NCBI RefSeq assembly: GCF_004348665.1
Contig: NZ_SMKM01000028.1
Coordinates: forward strand, 1-38,292
DNA from: Actinomadura sp. GC306
Lineage (GTDB): Bacteria; Actinomycetota; Actinomycetes; Streptosporangiales; Streptosporangiaceae
DNA: 38,292 nt
Direction: 5' to 3'
The position numbers were made by a program, and so were the translations under genes. This document shows, piece by piece, positions 29,185 through 37,057 of the stretch; position 1 is the stretch's first letter, and every line of letters starts with the position of its first letter. The notes beneath the pieces were generated by a model. That model had not been told where the DNA came from, made no database searches, and saw nothing but the letters and a program-made list of their open reading frames with translations.

Positions 29185-29814
29185 TCAAGTGCGCCGGGGA
29201 AATGCCTGTTTGCGCTCGGCGAGCCAGCGGGCGCGCAGGCCACCGGGCACGTCCTCGACGGTGAGGGCGTAGCAGATGTGGTCGCGCCAGGCTCCGTCGA
29301 TGTGCAGATGGCGGCGCCGAATTCCCTCTTCCCGGAATCCGAGCTTTTCCACGACGCGGCGGCTCGCGGTGTTCTCCGGGCGGATATTCGCTTCGAGGCG
29401 GTGGAGGCCGACGGTGAAGAAACAGTGGTCGACGGCGAGGGCGACCGCGGTGGGAATGACGCCGCGTCCTGCCACCTGCTTGTCGACCCAGTATCCGATC
29501 TGGGCGGATCGGGCGGAGCCCCAGACGATCGCGCCGATGGTCAGCTGGCCTGCGAAATCGTCCTGGTAGGTGACGACCCAGGGCAGCGCCAGGCCCTGGC
29601 GGGCCTCGCGGCGCATGGTGTGCACCATGCTGACGTAGGGGCCGAGGCCGCTGCGGAACAGCGGCGTCTCGGGGTTCGTGGGCTCCCAGGGGCGGAGCCA
29701 GTCGGCGTTGCGGACGCGCAGCTCACGCCAGGCGGCGGCGTCGCGGTGCCGTAGCGGGCGCAGCCCGACGGGACCCTCGGTCAGGGTTGCGGGCCATCCC
29801 CGCAAACGTTCCAC
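29185..29814 (-). CDS. RimJ/RimL-like GNAT acetyltransferase
   Basis: A 209-residue GNAT protein: GPVGLRPLRHRDAAAWRELR at the N-terminus, LTIGAIVWGSARSAQIGYWV, the acetyl-CoA loop Q/R-x-x-G-x-G/A (VAGRGVIPTAVALAVDHCF, about 112-130), LHRLEANIRPENTASRRVVE and KLGFREEGIRRRHLHIDG. It acts on a protein N-terminus, ribosomal protein or small amine; the substrate is not known. The same place (between glp and glpR) is held by a rimJ-like gene in mycobacteria, so it belongs to the conserved Glp-SepX neighbourhood. GTG start at 29814. Confidence 0.92.
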   Translation of the reverse strand: MERLRGWPATLTEGPVGLRPLRHRDAAAWRELRVRNADWLRPWEPTNPETPLFRSGLGPYVSMVHTMRREARQGLALPWVVTYQDDFAGQLTIGAIVWGSARSAQIGYWVDKQVAGRGVIPTAVALAVDHCFFTVGLHRLEANIRPENTASRRVVEKLGFREEGIRRRHLHIDGAWRDHICYALTVEDVPGGLRARWLAERKQAFPRRT

Positions 29815-29904
29815 GGTTCCATGATTCCCTGGTCGGACGTCTGAACGCCATCAATTCTCCCCGAGAAAACGGTCACGCGGGACGTTCTCGTGCGGGACGG
29901 CCCC

Positions 29905-30381
29905 TCAGCGGGGGTGGTCGCCGCCCTTGATCTGGTCGATGGCGTGGGCGAGGACGCGGCCGAGAACGGCCATGCCGTCGCGGACGCCGCCCGTCGAGCC
30001 CGGCAGGTTGACGATGAGGGTGCCGGACGCGACGCCCGCGAGACCGCGGGACAGGATCGCGGCGGGGACCTTGTCGCGGCCCTCCAGCCGGATCGCTTCC
30101 GCGATGCCCGGGATCTCCCATTCGATGATCCGGCGGGTCATCTCGGGGGTCTGGTCGGTGGGGGTGAGGCCCGTCCCGCCGGAGGTGACGACCACGTCGT
30201 AGCCGGCGGCGACGGCGTCGCGCAGCGCTTCGGCCACGGGTTCGCCGTCGGGGACGACGACCGGGCCGTCCACCTGGCAGCCGAGGTCCTGCAGCATCTC
30301 GACGAGGACGGGGCCGGACTTGTCGGCGTAGACGCCCGCGGCGGCCCGGTTCGAGACGGTGACCGCCATCGCCCTGATCAC
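29905..30381 (-). CDS. mogA: MogA/MoaB-family molybdopterin adenylyltransferase
   Basis: A 158-residue protein. VVVTSGGTGLTPTDQTPEMT (about 63-82) is the MogA/MoaB signature, with LPGSTGGVRDGMAVLGRVLA at the C-terminus. It adenylates molybdopterin in the last steps of Moco synthesis, working with MoeA/Glp-type proteins. The GTG at 30381 overlaps the moaC stop (GTGA); an ATG 12 bases downstream is an alternative. Gene name by family; MoaB and MogA are not separable by eye. Confidence 0.92.
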   Translation of the reverse strand: MIRAMAVTVSNRAAAGVYADKSGPVLVEMLQDLGCQVDGPVVVPDGEPVAEALRDAVAAGYDVVVTSGGTGLTPTDQTPEMTRRIIEWEIPGIAEAIRLEGRDKVPAAILSRGLAGVASGTLIVNLPGSTGGVRDGMAVLGRVLAHAIDQIKGGDHPR

Positions 30382-30857
30382 CGGCGCCACCCGCCCGTCT
30401 TGCCGCCGGTCTTCTCCTCGACCCGGACGTCGGTGATCACGGCGGCCGGGTCGACCGCCTTGATCATGTCGATCAGCGCGAGCGCGGCGACGGTCACCGA
30501 CGTCAGCGCCTCCATCTCCACCCCGGTGCGGTCGGCGGTGCGGGTGACCGCGGTGATCGCGACGCCGTCGTCCTGGACGTCGAGGTCGACCTTGACGCCG
30601 TGCAGGGCGATCGGGTGGCACAGCGGGACGAGGTCGGGGACGCGCTTGGCGCCCATGATCCCGGCGATGCGGGCGACGGAGATCGCGTCGCCCTTGGGGA
30701 CGTCGCCGGCGCGCAGCAGGGCCACGCATTCGGGAGACAGGCGGACGAATCCCGTCGCGGTCGCGGTGCGGGCCGAGACGTCCTTGGCCGATACGTCGAC
30801 CATGCGGGCCGCGCCCGTCTCGTCCAGATGCGTGAACTCCGAGCCCTTGGCACTCAA
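30378..30857 (-). CDS. moaC: MoaC, cyclic pyranopterin monophosphate synthase
   Basis: A 159-residue enzyme converting the MoaA product into cPMP. Family motifs: THLDETGAARMVDVSAKDVS, AISVARIAGIMGAKRVPDLV, LCHPIALHGV (active-site His), DRTGVEMEALTSVTVAALAL and the catalytic Lys region EEKTGGKTGGW. The TTG at 30857 is taken as start: it overlaps the glp stop by TTGA and has GAGG about 10 bases upstream, and no in-frame ATG or GTG lies nearby. MoaA is not in the window. Confidence 0.95.
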   Translation of the reverse strand: MSAKGSEFTHLDETGAARMVDVSAKDVSARTATATGFVRLSPECVALLRAGDVPKGDAISVARIAGIMGAKRVPDLVPLCHPIALHGVKVDLDVQDDGVAITAVTRTADRTGVEMEALTSVTVAALALIDMIKAVDPAAVITDVRVEEKTGGKTGGWRR

Positions 30858-32062
30858 GAAGGCAACCTCATGACGTCGACGCGGGAGCCGGCGGGGAGGG
30901 TCTCGATGTCCTCCGGCACTTGGATGAGCGAGTTCGCGGTGGCGAGCGACCCCAGCTGGTGTGAGCCCTGCACCTCTGCCGCGGTGACGGTGTACGTGCC
31001 GTGATCGAAGGAGAGGTCGCCGCGCAGGAAGTGGCGCAGGCCGGCGGGGGATTTGATGTCCTCCGCCAGGACGGCGCTCACCATCGGCAGTGGGTCGGGC
31101 TCCAGTCCTTGCATGGCGCGCAAGGCGGGACGCACGAAGATCTGGAACGACACGTAGGCGCTGACCGGGTTGCCGGGGAGGGTGAAGACGGGCGTGCCTT
31201 GGAGGAGGCCGAACCCCTGCGGCTTGCCCGGACGCATGCGCACCTTGTGGAAGTTCACCGTCCCGGTGCCGGACAGGACCTCCTTGATGACGTCCTTGGT
31301 GCCCATGGAGACGCCGCCCGTGGTGACGATGGCGTCGGCCCGGACGAGCTGGTCTTCGAACATCTCCAGCACCTTGCCGGGCTCGTCCTCCACGGTGGCC
31401 TGCCGGTACCCCACTCCGCCTGCCTCGACCACAGCGGCGGTGAGCATGTAGCCGTTCGATTCCCAGATCTGGCCGTGCCCAAGGGGGGAACCTGGCTCGC
31501 GTAGCTCGTCCCCTGTGGCGACCACGACCACGCGGGGTTTCGGACGCACCATCACCCGGGCCCTGCCCACGGCCGCGATCATGCCGATCTGGGGGGCGCC
31601 TAGGCGGGCGCCCGCGTCCACGACGACCTGGCCCGCGCGCACGTCCTCGCCCGCCCGGCGGATGTAGTGCCCCGGCGGCGCGGCGCGGGAGATCCGGACG
31701 GTGGCGTTGCCGCCGTCCGTCCACTCGACGGGGATCACCGCGTCGGCACCGGCCGGCATCGGCGCGCCCGTCATGATCCGGGCGGTCAGGCCGGGCCGGA
31801 TCGCCGACACGCCGGTGTCGCCGGCGACGATGTCCCCGACGACGGGCAGCGCGACCGGGGAGGTCTCGGCCGCCGCGGCGATGTCGGCCGCGACGACGGC
31901 GTACCCGTCCATCGCGGAGTTGTCGAACGGCGGCAGCGGGACCTGCGCGGACACCGGCTCCGCGAGCACCGTCCCCTGCGCCTCCAGGAGCGCCATGTCC
32001 AGCGGCGGCAGCACCCCGACGCTGCCGAGGATCTCCGCCAGGTGCTCGTCGACCGATCTCAT
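30854..32062 (-). CDS. glp: gephyrin-like MoeA/Glp protein
   Basis: A 402-residue MoeA-fold protein. SVDEHLAEILGSVGVLPPLD starts it; PPFDNSAMDGYAV, MTGAPMPAGADAVIPVEW, VVVATGDELREPG, TTGGVSMGTKDV and FTLPGNPVSAYVSF follow. MoeA inserts molybdate into adenylated molybdopterin. The actinobacterial Glp paralogue binds FtsZ and the GlpR/SepX receptor. Synteny (galU, glp, rimJ-like, sepX) favours Glp, while the coupling to moaC and mogA by 4-base overlaps indicates it may also do Moco chemistry. It starts 26 bases after the galU stop. Confidence 0.93.
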   Translation of the reverse strand: MRSVDEHLAEILGSVGVLPPLDMALLEAQGTVLAEPVSAQVPLPPFDNSAMDGYAVVAADIAAAAETSPVALPVVGDIVAGDTGVSAIRPGLTARIMTGAPMPAGADAVIPVEWTDGGNATVRISRAAPPGHYIRRAGEDVRAGQVVVDAGARLGAPQIGMIAAVGRARVMVRPKPRVVVVATGDELREPGSPLGHGQIWESNGYMLTAAVVEAGGVGYRQATVEDEPGKVLEMFEDQLVRADAIVTTGGVSMGTKDVIKEVLSGTGTVNFHKVRMRPGKPQGFGLLQGTPVFTLPGNPVSAYVSFQIFVRPALRAMQGLEPDPLPMVSAVLAEDIKSPAGLRHFLRGDLSFDHGTYTVTAAEVQGSHQLGSLATANSLIQVPEDIETLPAGSRVDVMRLPS

Positions 32063-32088
32063 GACCACGGCCCCAGCACGGCGTGCCG

Positions 32089-33024
32089 TCACGCGTCCCC
32101 GGAGCCGGCCGCGCCGCCGTTCGCGTCGTGCTCGCGCACGAACTCGCGCAGCCACGGCAGGAAGTCGGGCCCGAGGTCGGGACGTTCCACCGCGAACTGG
32201 ACGACGGTCCGCAGGTATTCGAGCTTGTTGCCCGTGTCGTAGCGGCGGCCCCGGAACTTGACGCCGTAGACGCCGCCGCCCTGGTCGGCGGGCGTGTCGG
32301 CGAGGGTGCGCAGCGCGTCGGTCAGCTGGATCTCGCCGCCGCGCCCCGGCGGGGTCTTCTCCAGGACGTCGAACACCGCGGGGTCGCAGACGTAGCGGCC
32401 GATGATGATCCAGTTGGAGGGCGCCTCCTCGGCGGAGGGCTTCTCGACGAGGTCGGAGATCCGGACGACGTCGTCCTCGTCGGTCGGCTCGATGGCCGCG
32501 CAGCCGTACGCCGAGACCTGGTCGGGCTCGACCTCCATCAGCGCGACCACGCTGCCGCCGTGCCGCTGCCGCACCTCGATCATCCGCCGCAGCAGCTTGT
32601 CGCGGGCGTCGATCATGTCGTCGCCGAGCAGGACGGCGAACGGCTCGCGGCCGACGTGCTGGCGGGCGCAGTGCACCGCGTGCCCGAGGCCGCGCGGCTC
32701 GCCCTGGCGCACGTAGTGCATGATGGCGAGGTCGCTGGACTCGTGCACGGCCTCCAGGCGATCGTCGTCGCCCTTGGCCCGCAGCGCCTCCTCCAGTTCG
32801 TACGCCCGGTCGAAGTGGTCCTCGATGGACCGCTTGCTCCGGCCGGTGATCATCAGGACGTCGCTGAGGCCGGCATCGACCGCCTCCTCGACGACGTACT
32901 GGATCGCCGGCTTGTCGACGACGGGCAGCATTTCCTTGGGAGTCGCCTTGGTGGCGGGCAAGAATCGGGTACCGAGCCCGGCCGCCGGGACGACCGCCTT
33001 GAGCACAGGTGCATTGTCGGCCAT
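32089..33024 (-). CDS. galU: UTP-glucose-1-phosphate uridylyltransferase
   Basis: A 311-residue nucleotidyltransferase that makes UDP-glucose. Motifs: VVPAAGLGTRFLPATKATPK (about 11-30, nucleotide loop), EMLPVVDKPAIQYVVEEA, GLGHAVHCA, VLLGDDMI (metal Asp), SDLVEKP, GGEIQLTDAL and YDTGNKLEYL. UDP-glucose feeds envelope polysaccharides. It is the first gene of the Glp operon and divergent from 5-formyl-THF cyclo-ligase. The ATG at 33024 has no clear ribosome site, and a -10-like TAGGGT lies 6 bases upstream, suggesting leaderless translation. Confidence 0.96.
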   Translation of the reverse strand: MADNAPVLKAVVPAAGLGTRFLPATKATPKEMLPVVDKPAIQYVVEEAVDAGLSDVLMITGRSKRSIEDHFDRAYELEEALRAKGDDDRLEAVHESSDLAIMHYVRQGEPRGLGHAVHCARQHVGREPFAVLLGDDMIDARDKLLRRMIEVRQRHGGSVVALMEVEPDQVSAYGCAAIEPTDEDDVVRISDLVEKPSAEEAPSNWIIIGRYVCDPAVFDVLEKTPPGRGGEIQLTDALRTLADTPADQGGGVYGVKFRGRRYDTGNKLEYLRTVVQFAVERPDLGPDFLPWLREFVREHDANGGAAGSGDA

Positions 33025-33030
33025 GTACAG

Positions 33031-33036
33031 ACCCTA
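33031..33036 (-). promoter_or_regulatory. -10-like element of a leaderless galU transcript
   Basis: TAGGGT on the minus strand ends 6 bases before the galU ATG, which puts the expected transcript start at or next to the ATG. The whole divergent gap is only 33 bp, so the galU and cyclo-ligase promoters must overlap each other's genes. Confidence 0.5.
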
Positions 33037-33057
33037 GCCACCCACGAGGACGGCAGC

Positions 33058-33639
33058 GTGCAGGACATCGTTTCCAAGAGCGACCTACGAGCCGAACTGC
33101 TGCGCAGGCGTGCGGCGATGACGCCGGAAGCCCGCGCGGCGGCCGGCAGATCGATCCGTGATGCCCTGCTTTCGGTTCCCGAGGTGGAAATGGCCGGGAC
33201 CATCGCGGCATATGTTTCGATCAACGACGAGCCGGACACGCGCGGCCTGCTGTTCGCGCTGTGGAAGCGCGGCGCGTACGTGATCCTCCCGCTGCTGCTC
33301 CCGGACGGCGATCTCGACTGGGCGTCCTACGAGGGCCCCGACTCGCTCGTCGCGGGGCGGCGCGGCTGCCTGGAGCCGTCCGAGCCGCCGCGCGGTCCCG
33401 GCGCCGTGGCCAGCGCGGACGTCGTGATCGTCCCCGCGCTCGCCGCCGACCGGACCGGGACGCGCCTCGGCCGCGGCGGCGGCTCCTACGACCGGGCGCT
33501 CGCCCGGGTCGGCCCGGCGATCCTGACCGTGACGCCGCTGTACGACCACGAGGTCCTGCGGTCGGTCCCGGCCGAGCCGCACGACCAGCGCGTCCGGGCC
33601 GCCGTCACCCCGGCCGAGGGGATGCTGCGCTTCGGCTGA
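33058..33639 (+). CDS. 5-formyltetrahydrofolate cyclo-ligase family protein
   Basis: A 193-residue protein: SKSDLRAELLRRRAAMTPEA at the N-terminus, IAAYVSINDEPDTRGLLFAL, ILPLLLPDGDLDW and the ATP/folate loop RLGRGGGSYDRAL (about 139-151). It recycles 5-formyl-THF to 5,10-methenyl-THF using ATP. The GTG at 33058 follows GAGGA; the long open frame upstream is an antisense shadow of galU. This gene next to galU is a conserved actinobacterial arrangement. Confidence 0.92.
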   Translation: MQDIVSKSDLRAELLRRRAAMTPEARAAAGRSIRDALLSVPEVEMAGTIAAYVSINDEPDTRGLLFALWKRGAYVILPLLLPDGDLDWASYEGPDSLVAGRRGCLEPSEPPRGPGAVASADVVIVPALAADRTGTRLGRGGGSYDRALARVGPAILTVTPLYDHEVLRSVPAEPHDQRVRAAVTPAEGMLRFG

Positions 33640-33720
33640 CGGAGCGTTCCCGGCGGCTCATTAGAGTTGGGGCGAGATCGCCCGGCGGCGGCCATGCCGG
33701 GGCGGAACGGGAGGTTCTCG

Positions 33721-34710
33721 ATGACGGCACCGTGGCGGATCCTGTCGCTGCCCCCGATCGCGGACGAGATCGTCCGCGGCCTGTTCGCACCGCTCGGGGA
33801 CGCCGCCGAGGTGGCGTTCCCGCAGCCCAGGGACCGTGCCGGGCTGCTCGCCGCGCTTCCGGACGCCGACATCGTGATCGGCGACTTCAGCGCCAAGCTG
33901 GCGCTGGACGCCGAGGCGGTGCGGGCCGCGCGGCGCCTGGCGTTCGTCCAGATGCCGGCGGTCGGCACCGACAGCCTCGACGTCGCCGCGCTGACGGCGG
34001 CGGGCGTGCCGGTCGCGAACGCGGCGGGCTTCAACGCGCGCGGGGTCGCCGAGTGGGCGGTGGGCGCGGCGTTCGCGCTGTGCCGCCACCTCGCCTGGGC
34101 GGACCGGGGCGTCCGCGCCGGCGGCTGGCCGCAGATGGAGGTGGTCGCCCGGCGGCCCCGGGAGGTCCACACGCAGCGCGTCGGCATCGTGGGGTTCGGC
34201 GCGATCGGCGCGGAGGCGGCGCGGCTGTTCGCCGCACTCGGCTGCACGGTCTCCTACTGGACGAGGCGCCCGCGTCCCGAGGCCGCGGCCACGTACCGGG
34301 AATTGGACGATCTGCTCGCCCAGTCCGACATCCTTGTGCTCGCTCTCCCGCTGACGGACGAAACGCGCGGTCTGATCGGCCCTGAACGCCTCGCCCTGAT
34401 GCCGGAGGGTGCGCTGCTGGTGAACGTGGCGCGCGGGGGCATCGTGCCTGACGACGCCGTCCTCGCCGCTCTGGACTCGGGACGGCTGGCTGGGGCGGCC
34501 CTGGACGTGTTCGACAAGGAACCCCTCGCGGAGGGGCACCCGTTGCGCAGCCATGAGGACGTCCTGCTGTCCCCGCACGCGGCGGGGACGTCCATCCAGT
34601 CTCAGCTGAACCTCGTGTCGCTGGTGCGCGACAACGTCAGCGCGGCCGTTCAGGGACAGAAAGTGCAGAACGTGATCAACGGTCTGGAACCGCAGGTCAC
34701 CCGGCGATAA
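33721..34710 (+). CDS. D-2-hydroxyacid dehydrogenase (NAD-dependent)
   Basis: A 329-residue enzyme. The NAD fold carries VGIVGFGAIGAEAARLFAAL (about 158-177). The catalytic triad is visible as Arg in LVNVARGGIV, Glu in DVFDKEPL and His in LLSPHAAGTS. It reduces a 2-keto acid to a D-2-hydroxy acid, or oxidises phosphoglycerate-like substrates; substrate unknown. GGGAGG precedes ATG 33721. It lies 81 bases after the cyclo-ligase, probably its own unit. Confidence 0.93.
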   Translation: MTAPWRILSLPPIADEIVRGLFAPLGDAAEVAFPQPRDRAGLLAALPDADIVIGDFSAKLALDAEAVRAARRLAFVQMPAVGTDSLDVAALTAAGVPVANAAGFNARGVAEWAVGAAFALCRHLAWADRGVRAGGWPQMEVVARRPREVHTQRVGIVGFGAIGAEAARLFAALGCTVSYWTRRPRPEAAATYRELDDLLAQSDILVLALPLTDETRGLIGPERLALMPEGALLVNVARGGIVPDDAVLAALDSGRLAGAALDVFDKEPLAEGHPLRSHEDVLLSPHAAGTSIQSQLNLVSLVRDNVSAAVQGQKVQNVINGLEPQVTRR

Positions 34711-34813
34711 CCGGCGGCCGCAGCGGGCCATCCCTCAACCGCACGTATGTGTTCGTCCCGTGAATGAATAGGATTGCTAAACGATCTGCTGTGGACCCCG
34801 TGAAGGGTGGGAT

Positions 34814-36298
34814 GTGCATCTCGACATTTGGCTACTCCTCGGGTCCACCCTCGTACTCAGCGCAATCCTCGCGGTAAGGCTGTCGCACCGGGCCGGCCTG
34901 CCGTCCCTCCTGGTCTACATGGGGCTCGGCCTCCTCATCGGCGAGGCCGGCCCCCTGCACATCGCCTTCGAGGACGTCGAACTCGCCCACATGCTCGGGT
35001 TCGCCGCCCTCGTCGTGATCCTGGCGGAGGGCGGCGTCACGACCGACTGGCGGCGCGTCCGGTCCGCGGTGCCCGCCGCGATCGTCGTCTCCACCATCGG
35101 CACCCTGATCAGCATCGCCATCGTGGCGCTGTCCGCCATGTGGCTGATCGGCATGGCCTGGCGGCCGGCGTTCCTGCTCGGCGCGGTGCTCGCCCCGACC
35201 GACGCGGCCGCCGTGTTCTCGGTCCTGCGGCGGCTGCCGCTGCCGTCCCGGCTGTGCGGCCTGCTGGAGGCCGAGTCCGGCTTCAACGACGCACCCGTCG
35301 TGATCATCGTGATCGCGCTCAGCACCTCTCCCAGCGCGCCCAACCTCGCCGCGCTCGGCGGCCTGATGCTCTACGAGCTCGTCGCGGGCGCCATCGTCGG
35401 CGTCGGTATCGCCTGGCTCGGGGCGCAGGGGCTGCGCCGGATCGCGCTGCCCGCCTCCGGCCTCTACCCGATCGCCGTGATGTCCCTGGCCATCACCTCC
35501 TACGGCGTCGCGTCGCTGCTGCACGCCAGCGGGTTCCTCGCCGTGTACGTCGCCGCACTCGTCCTCGGCAACTCCCGGCTGCCGCACGGCCCCGCGACCC
35601 GCGGCTTCGCCGAGGGAATCGCCTGGCTCGCCCAGATCGGGGTGTTCGTGATGCTGGGGCTGCTGGCGTCCCCGAACGAACTGCCCGGGCAGATCGTCCC
35701 CGCGCTGGTGATCGGCTTCGTGCTGCTGCTGGTCGCCCGCCCGGTCTCGGTCGCGCTCTCCACGATGGGGTTCAAGATGTCGTGGGGGGAGAAGATCTTC
35801 GCGTCGTGGGCCGGGCTGCGCGGCGCCGTCCCGATCATCCTCGCGACCATCCCGATGGTGCAGGGGGTCGAGCAGTCCGGCCGGATCTTCTCGCTCGTCT
35901 TCACGATCGTGGTCGTGTTCACGCTGCTCCAGGGGCCGACGCTGCCGCTCGCGGCCCGCCTGTGCCGGCTGGAGAGCGACGGCGAGACGCGGGAGCTGGA
36001 CGTGGAGGCGGCGCCCCTGGAGCAGTTGCACGCCGACCTCCTGGAGGTGCGGATTCCGGGCGATTCCATGCTGAGCGGGGTGGAGATCTTCGAGTTGCGG
36101 CTGCCGCCGGGCGCGTCGGTCACGCTGATCGTGCGCAACGGGTCCAGTTTCGTCCCGGAGCCCACGACGCCCCTGCAGGCAGGTGACACGCTCCTGGTCG
36201 TGACCACCGACAACGTGCGGGAGGCCACGGAGCGCCGCCTGCGCGCGGTGAGCCGCAAGGGTCGGCTGGCCGGCTGGTTCGGGGAGACGGGCCTGTGA
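34814..36298 (+). CDS. CPA1-type cation/proton antiporter with C-terminal TrkA-C domain (CvrA/NhaP2-like)
   Basis: A 494-residue membrane protein with about 12 helices up to residue 385, followed by a cytoplasmic TrkA-C (RCK-C) domain at about 410-480 (DLLEVRIPGDSMLSGVEIFE, then LRLPPGASVTLIVRNG). The transport motifs are APTDAAAVFSVLRR (Thr-Asp, 127-140) and EAESGFNDAP (152-161, ion-binding Asp). NhaP2/CvrA proteins exchange K+ (or Na+) for protons and are gated by the ligand-binding TrkA-C domain. The GTG at 34814 is 2-3 bases past an AAGGGTGG site, a short spacing, so a slightly later start is possible. Confidence 0.93.
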   Translation: MHLDIWLLLGSTLVLSAILAVRLSHRAGLPSLLVYMGLGLLIGEAGPLHIAFEDVELAHMLGFAALVVILAEGGVTTDWRRVRSAVPAAIVVSTIGTLISIAIVALSAMWLIGMAWRPAFLLGAVLAPTDAAAVFSVLRRLPLPSRLCGLLEAESGFNDAPVVIIVIALSTSPSAPNLAALGGLMLYELVAGAIVGVGIAWLGAQGLRRIALPASGLYPIAVMSLAITSYGVASLLHASGFLAVYVAALVLGNSRLPHGPATRGFAEGIAWLAQIGVFVMLGLLASPNELPGQIVPALVIGFVLLLVARPVSVALSTMGFKMSWGEKIFASWAGLRGAVPIILATIPMVQGVEQSGRIFSLVFTIVVVFTLLQGPTLPLAARLCRLESDGETRELDVEAAPLEQLHADLLEVRIPGDSMLSGVEIFELRLPPGASVTLIVRNGSSFVPEPTTPLQAGDTLLVVTTDNVREATERRLRAVSRKGRLAGWFGETGL

Positions 36299-36395
36299 CC
36301 GGGTCCGGCCGGGGAATCGGGCTCCGGCGGCCTACCGGACGGAGACCGGCCCGGGAACAGGCCGGGGGCGAATCGTGTTCCAGCCCCGGGTACCA

Positions 36396-36422
36396 TTAGC
36401 AGTCGTTCATAGTGAGTGCCAG
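36396..36422 (+). promoter_or_regulatory. CIRCE-like (HrcA) operator upstream of the FmdB gene
   Basis: TTAGCAGTC-N9-GAGTGCCAG. The left half matches the CIRCE consensus TTAGCACTC at 8 of 9 positions, the right half matches GAGTGCTAA at 7 of 9, and the right arm is identical to the form (GAGTGCCAG) usual in streptomycetes. The 9-base spacer is exact. It lies 39 bases before the FmdB start codon. HrcA itself is not in the window. Confidence 0.6.
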
Positions 36423-36460
36423 TCCGGGGCTCAGCCGGGCTGAGTCAGCGAGGAGGAACC

Positions 36461-36814
36461 GTGCCGACGTATCAGTACGTTTGCACCGAGTGCGGCGAGC
36501 CTCTGGAGATCGTGCAGAAGTTCAGCGACGACGCGCTGACCGAATGCCCCGCGTGCAGCGGCAGGCTCCGCAAGGTCTTCTCCGCCGCGGGGATCATCTT
36601 CAAGGGGTCGGGCTTCTACCGCACCGACAGCCGCGGCTCCGGCAAGAGCTCGACGGTGGGCTCCTCGTCCAACGGGTCCTCGTCGACCGAGTCCTCCTCT
36701 AGCGGGAATGGCTCCGGGGCGTCCAAGTCGGACACCTCTTCGTCGTCCTCCGGGGGCGACTCCTCGTCGTCTTCCAGCACGTCCTCCTCTTCTTCTTCTG
36801 AGAAGGTCGCCTGA
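36461..36814 (+). CDS. FmdB-family zinc-ribbon protein with Ser-rich tail
   Basis: A 117-residue protein. The FmdB zinc ribbon occupies residues 1-45: PTYQYVCTECGEPLEI, then LTECPACSGRLRKVF, giving two CxxC pairs, and GIIFKGSGFYRTD closes the domain. The rest (about 58-117) is almost pure Ser/Gly/Thr/Asp, probably disordered. FmdB proteins were first linked to formamidase/amidase genes but their role is not known; a stress role is suggested by the CIRCE-like site. GTG 36461 follows an AGGAGGAA site. Confidence 0.93.
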   Translation: MPTYQYVCTECGEPLEIVQKFSDDALTECPACSGRLRKVFSAAGIIFKGSGFYRTDSRGSGKSSTVGSSSNGSSSTESSSSGNGSGASKSDTSSSSSGGDSSSSSSTSSSSSSEKVA

Positions 36815-36829
36815 TTCCTTAGGGCCTCC

Positions 36830-36880
36830 GCCGGGGGATCCGCCGTCCGTCGCACACGGACGCCGTAGGGCTCCCCCGGC
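36830..36880 (+). terminator. hairpin downstream of the FmdB gene
   Basis: An outer 9-bp stem (36830-36838 with 36872-36880) encloses an inner 6-bp stem (36844-36849 with 36857-36862). It lies 16 bases after the stop codon; a branched or interrupted terminator. Confidence 0.55.
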
Positions 36881-37044
36881 TTCCGCCATGCCCAGGCACC
36901 GGCCGTGTCGCCGGCCGATGGGCCTGGCTCGTCCGGCAGCCCGTCGGCTGATGGGCACGCCGCGGAACGGGCCCGGTCCCGGCCGGTGCCTTCTGAGTTA
37001 TCCACAATCCGCGGACGGTCTCCCGGGCGCCGGGGCGGCCTGGC

Positions 37045-37050
37045 TAATGT
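37045..37050 (+). promoter_or_regulatory. -10 element of a leaderless MTA phosphorylase transcript
   Basis: TAATGT ends 7 bases before the ATG at 37058, so transcription would start at the ATG. No Shine-Dalgarno sequence is present and no good -35 is seen. Confidence 0.5.
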
Positions 37051-37057
37051 CGGCGCC

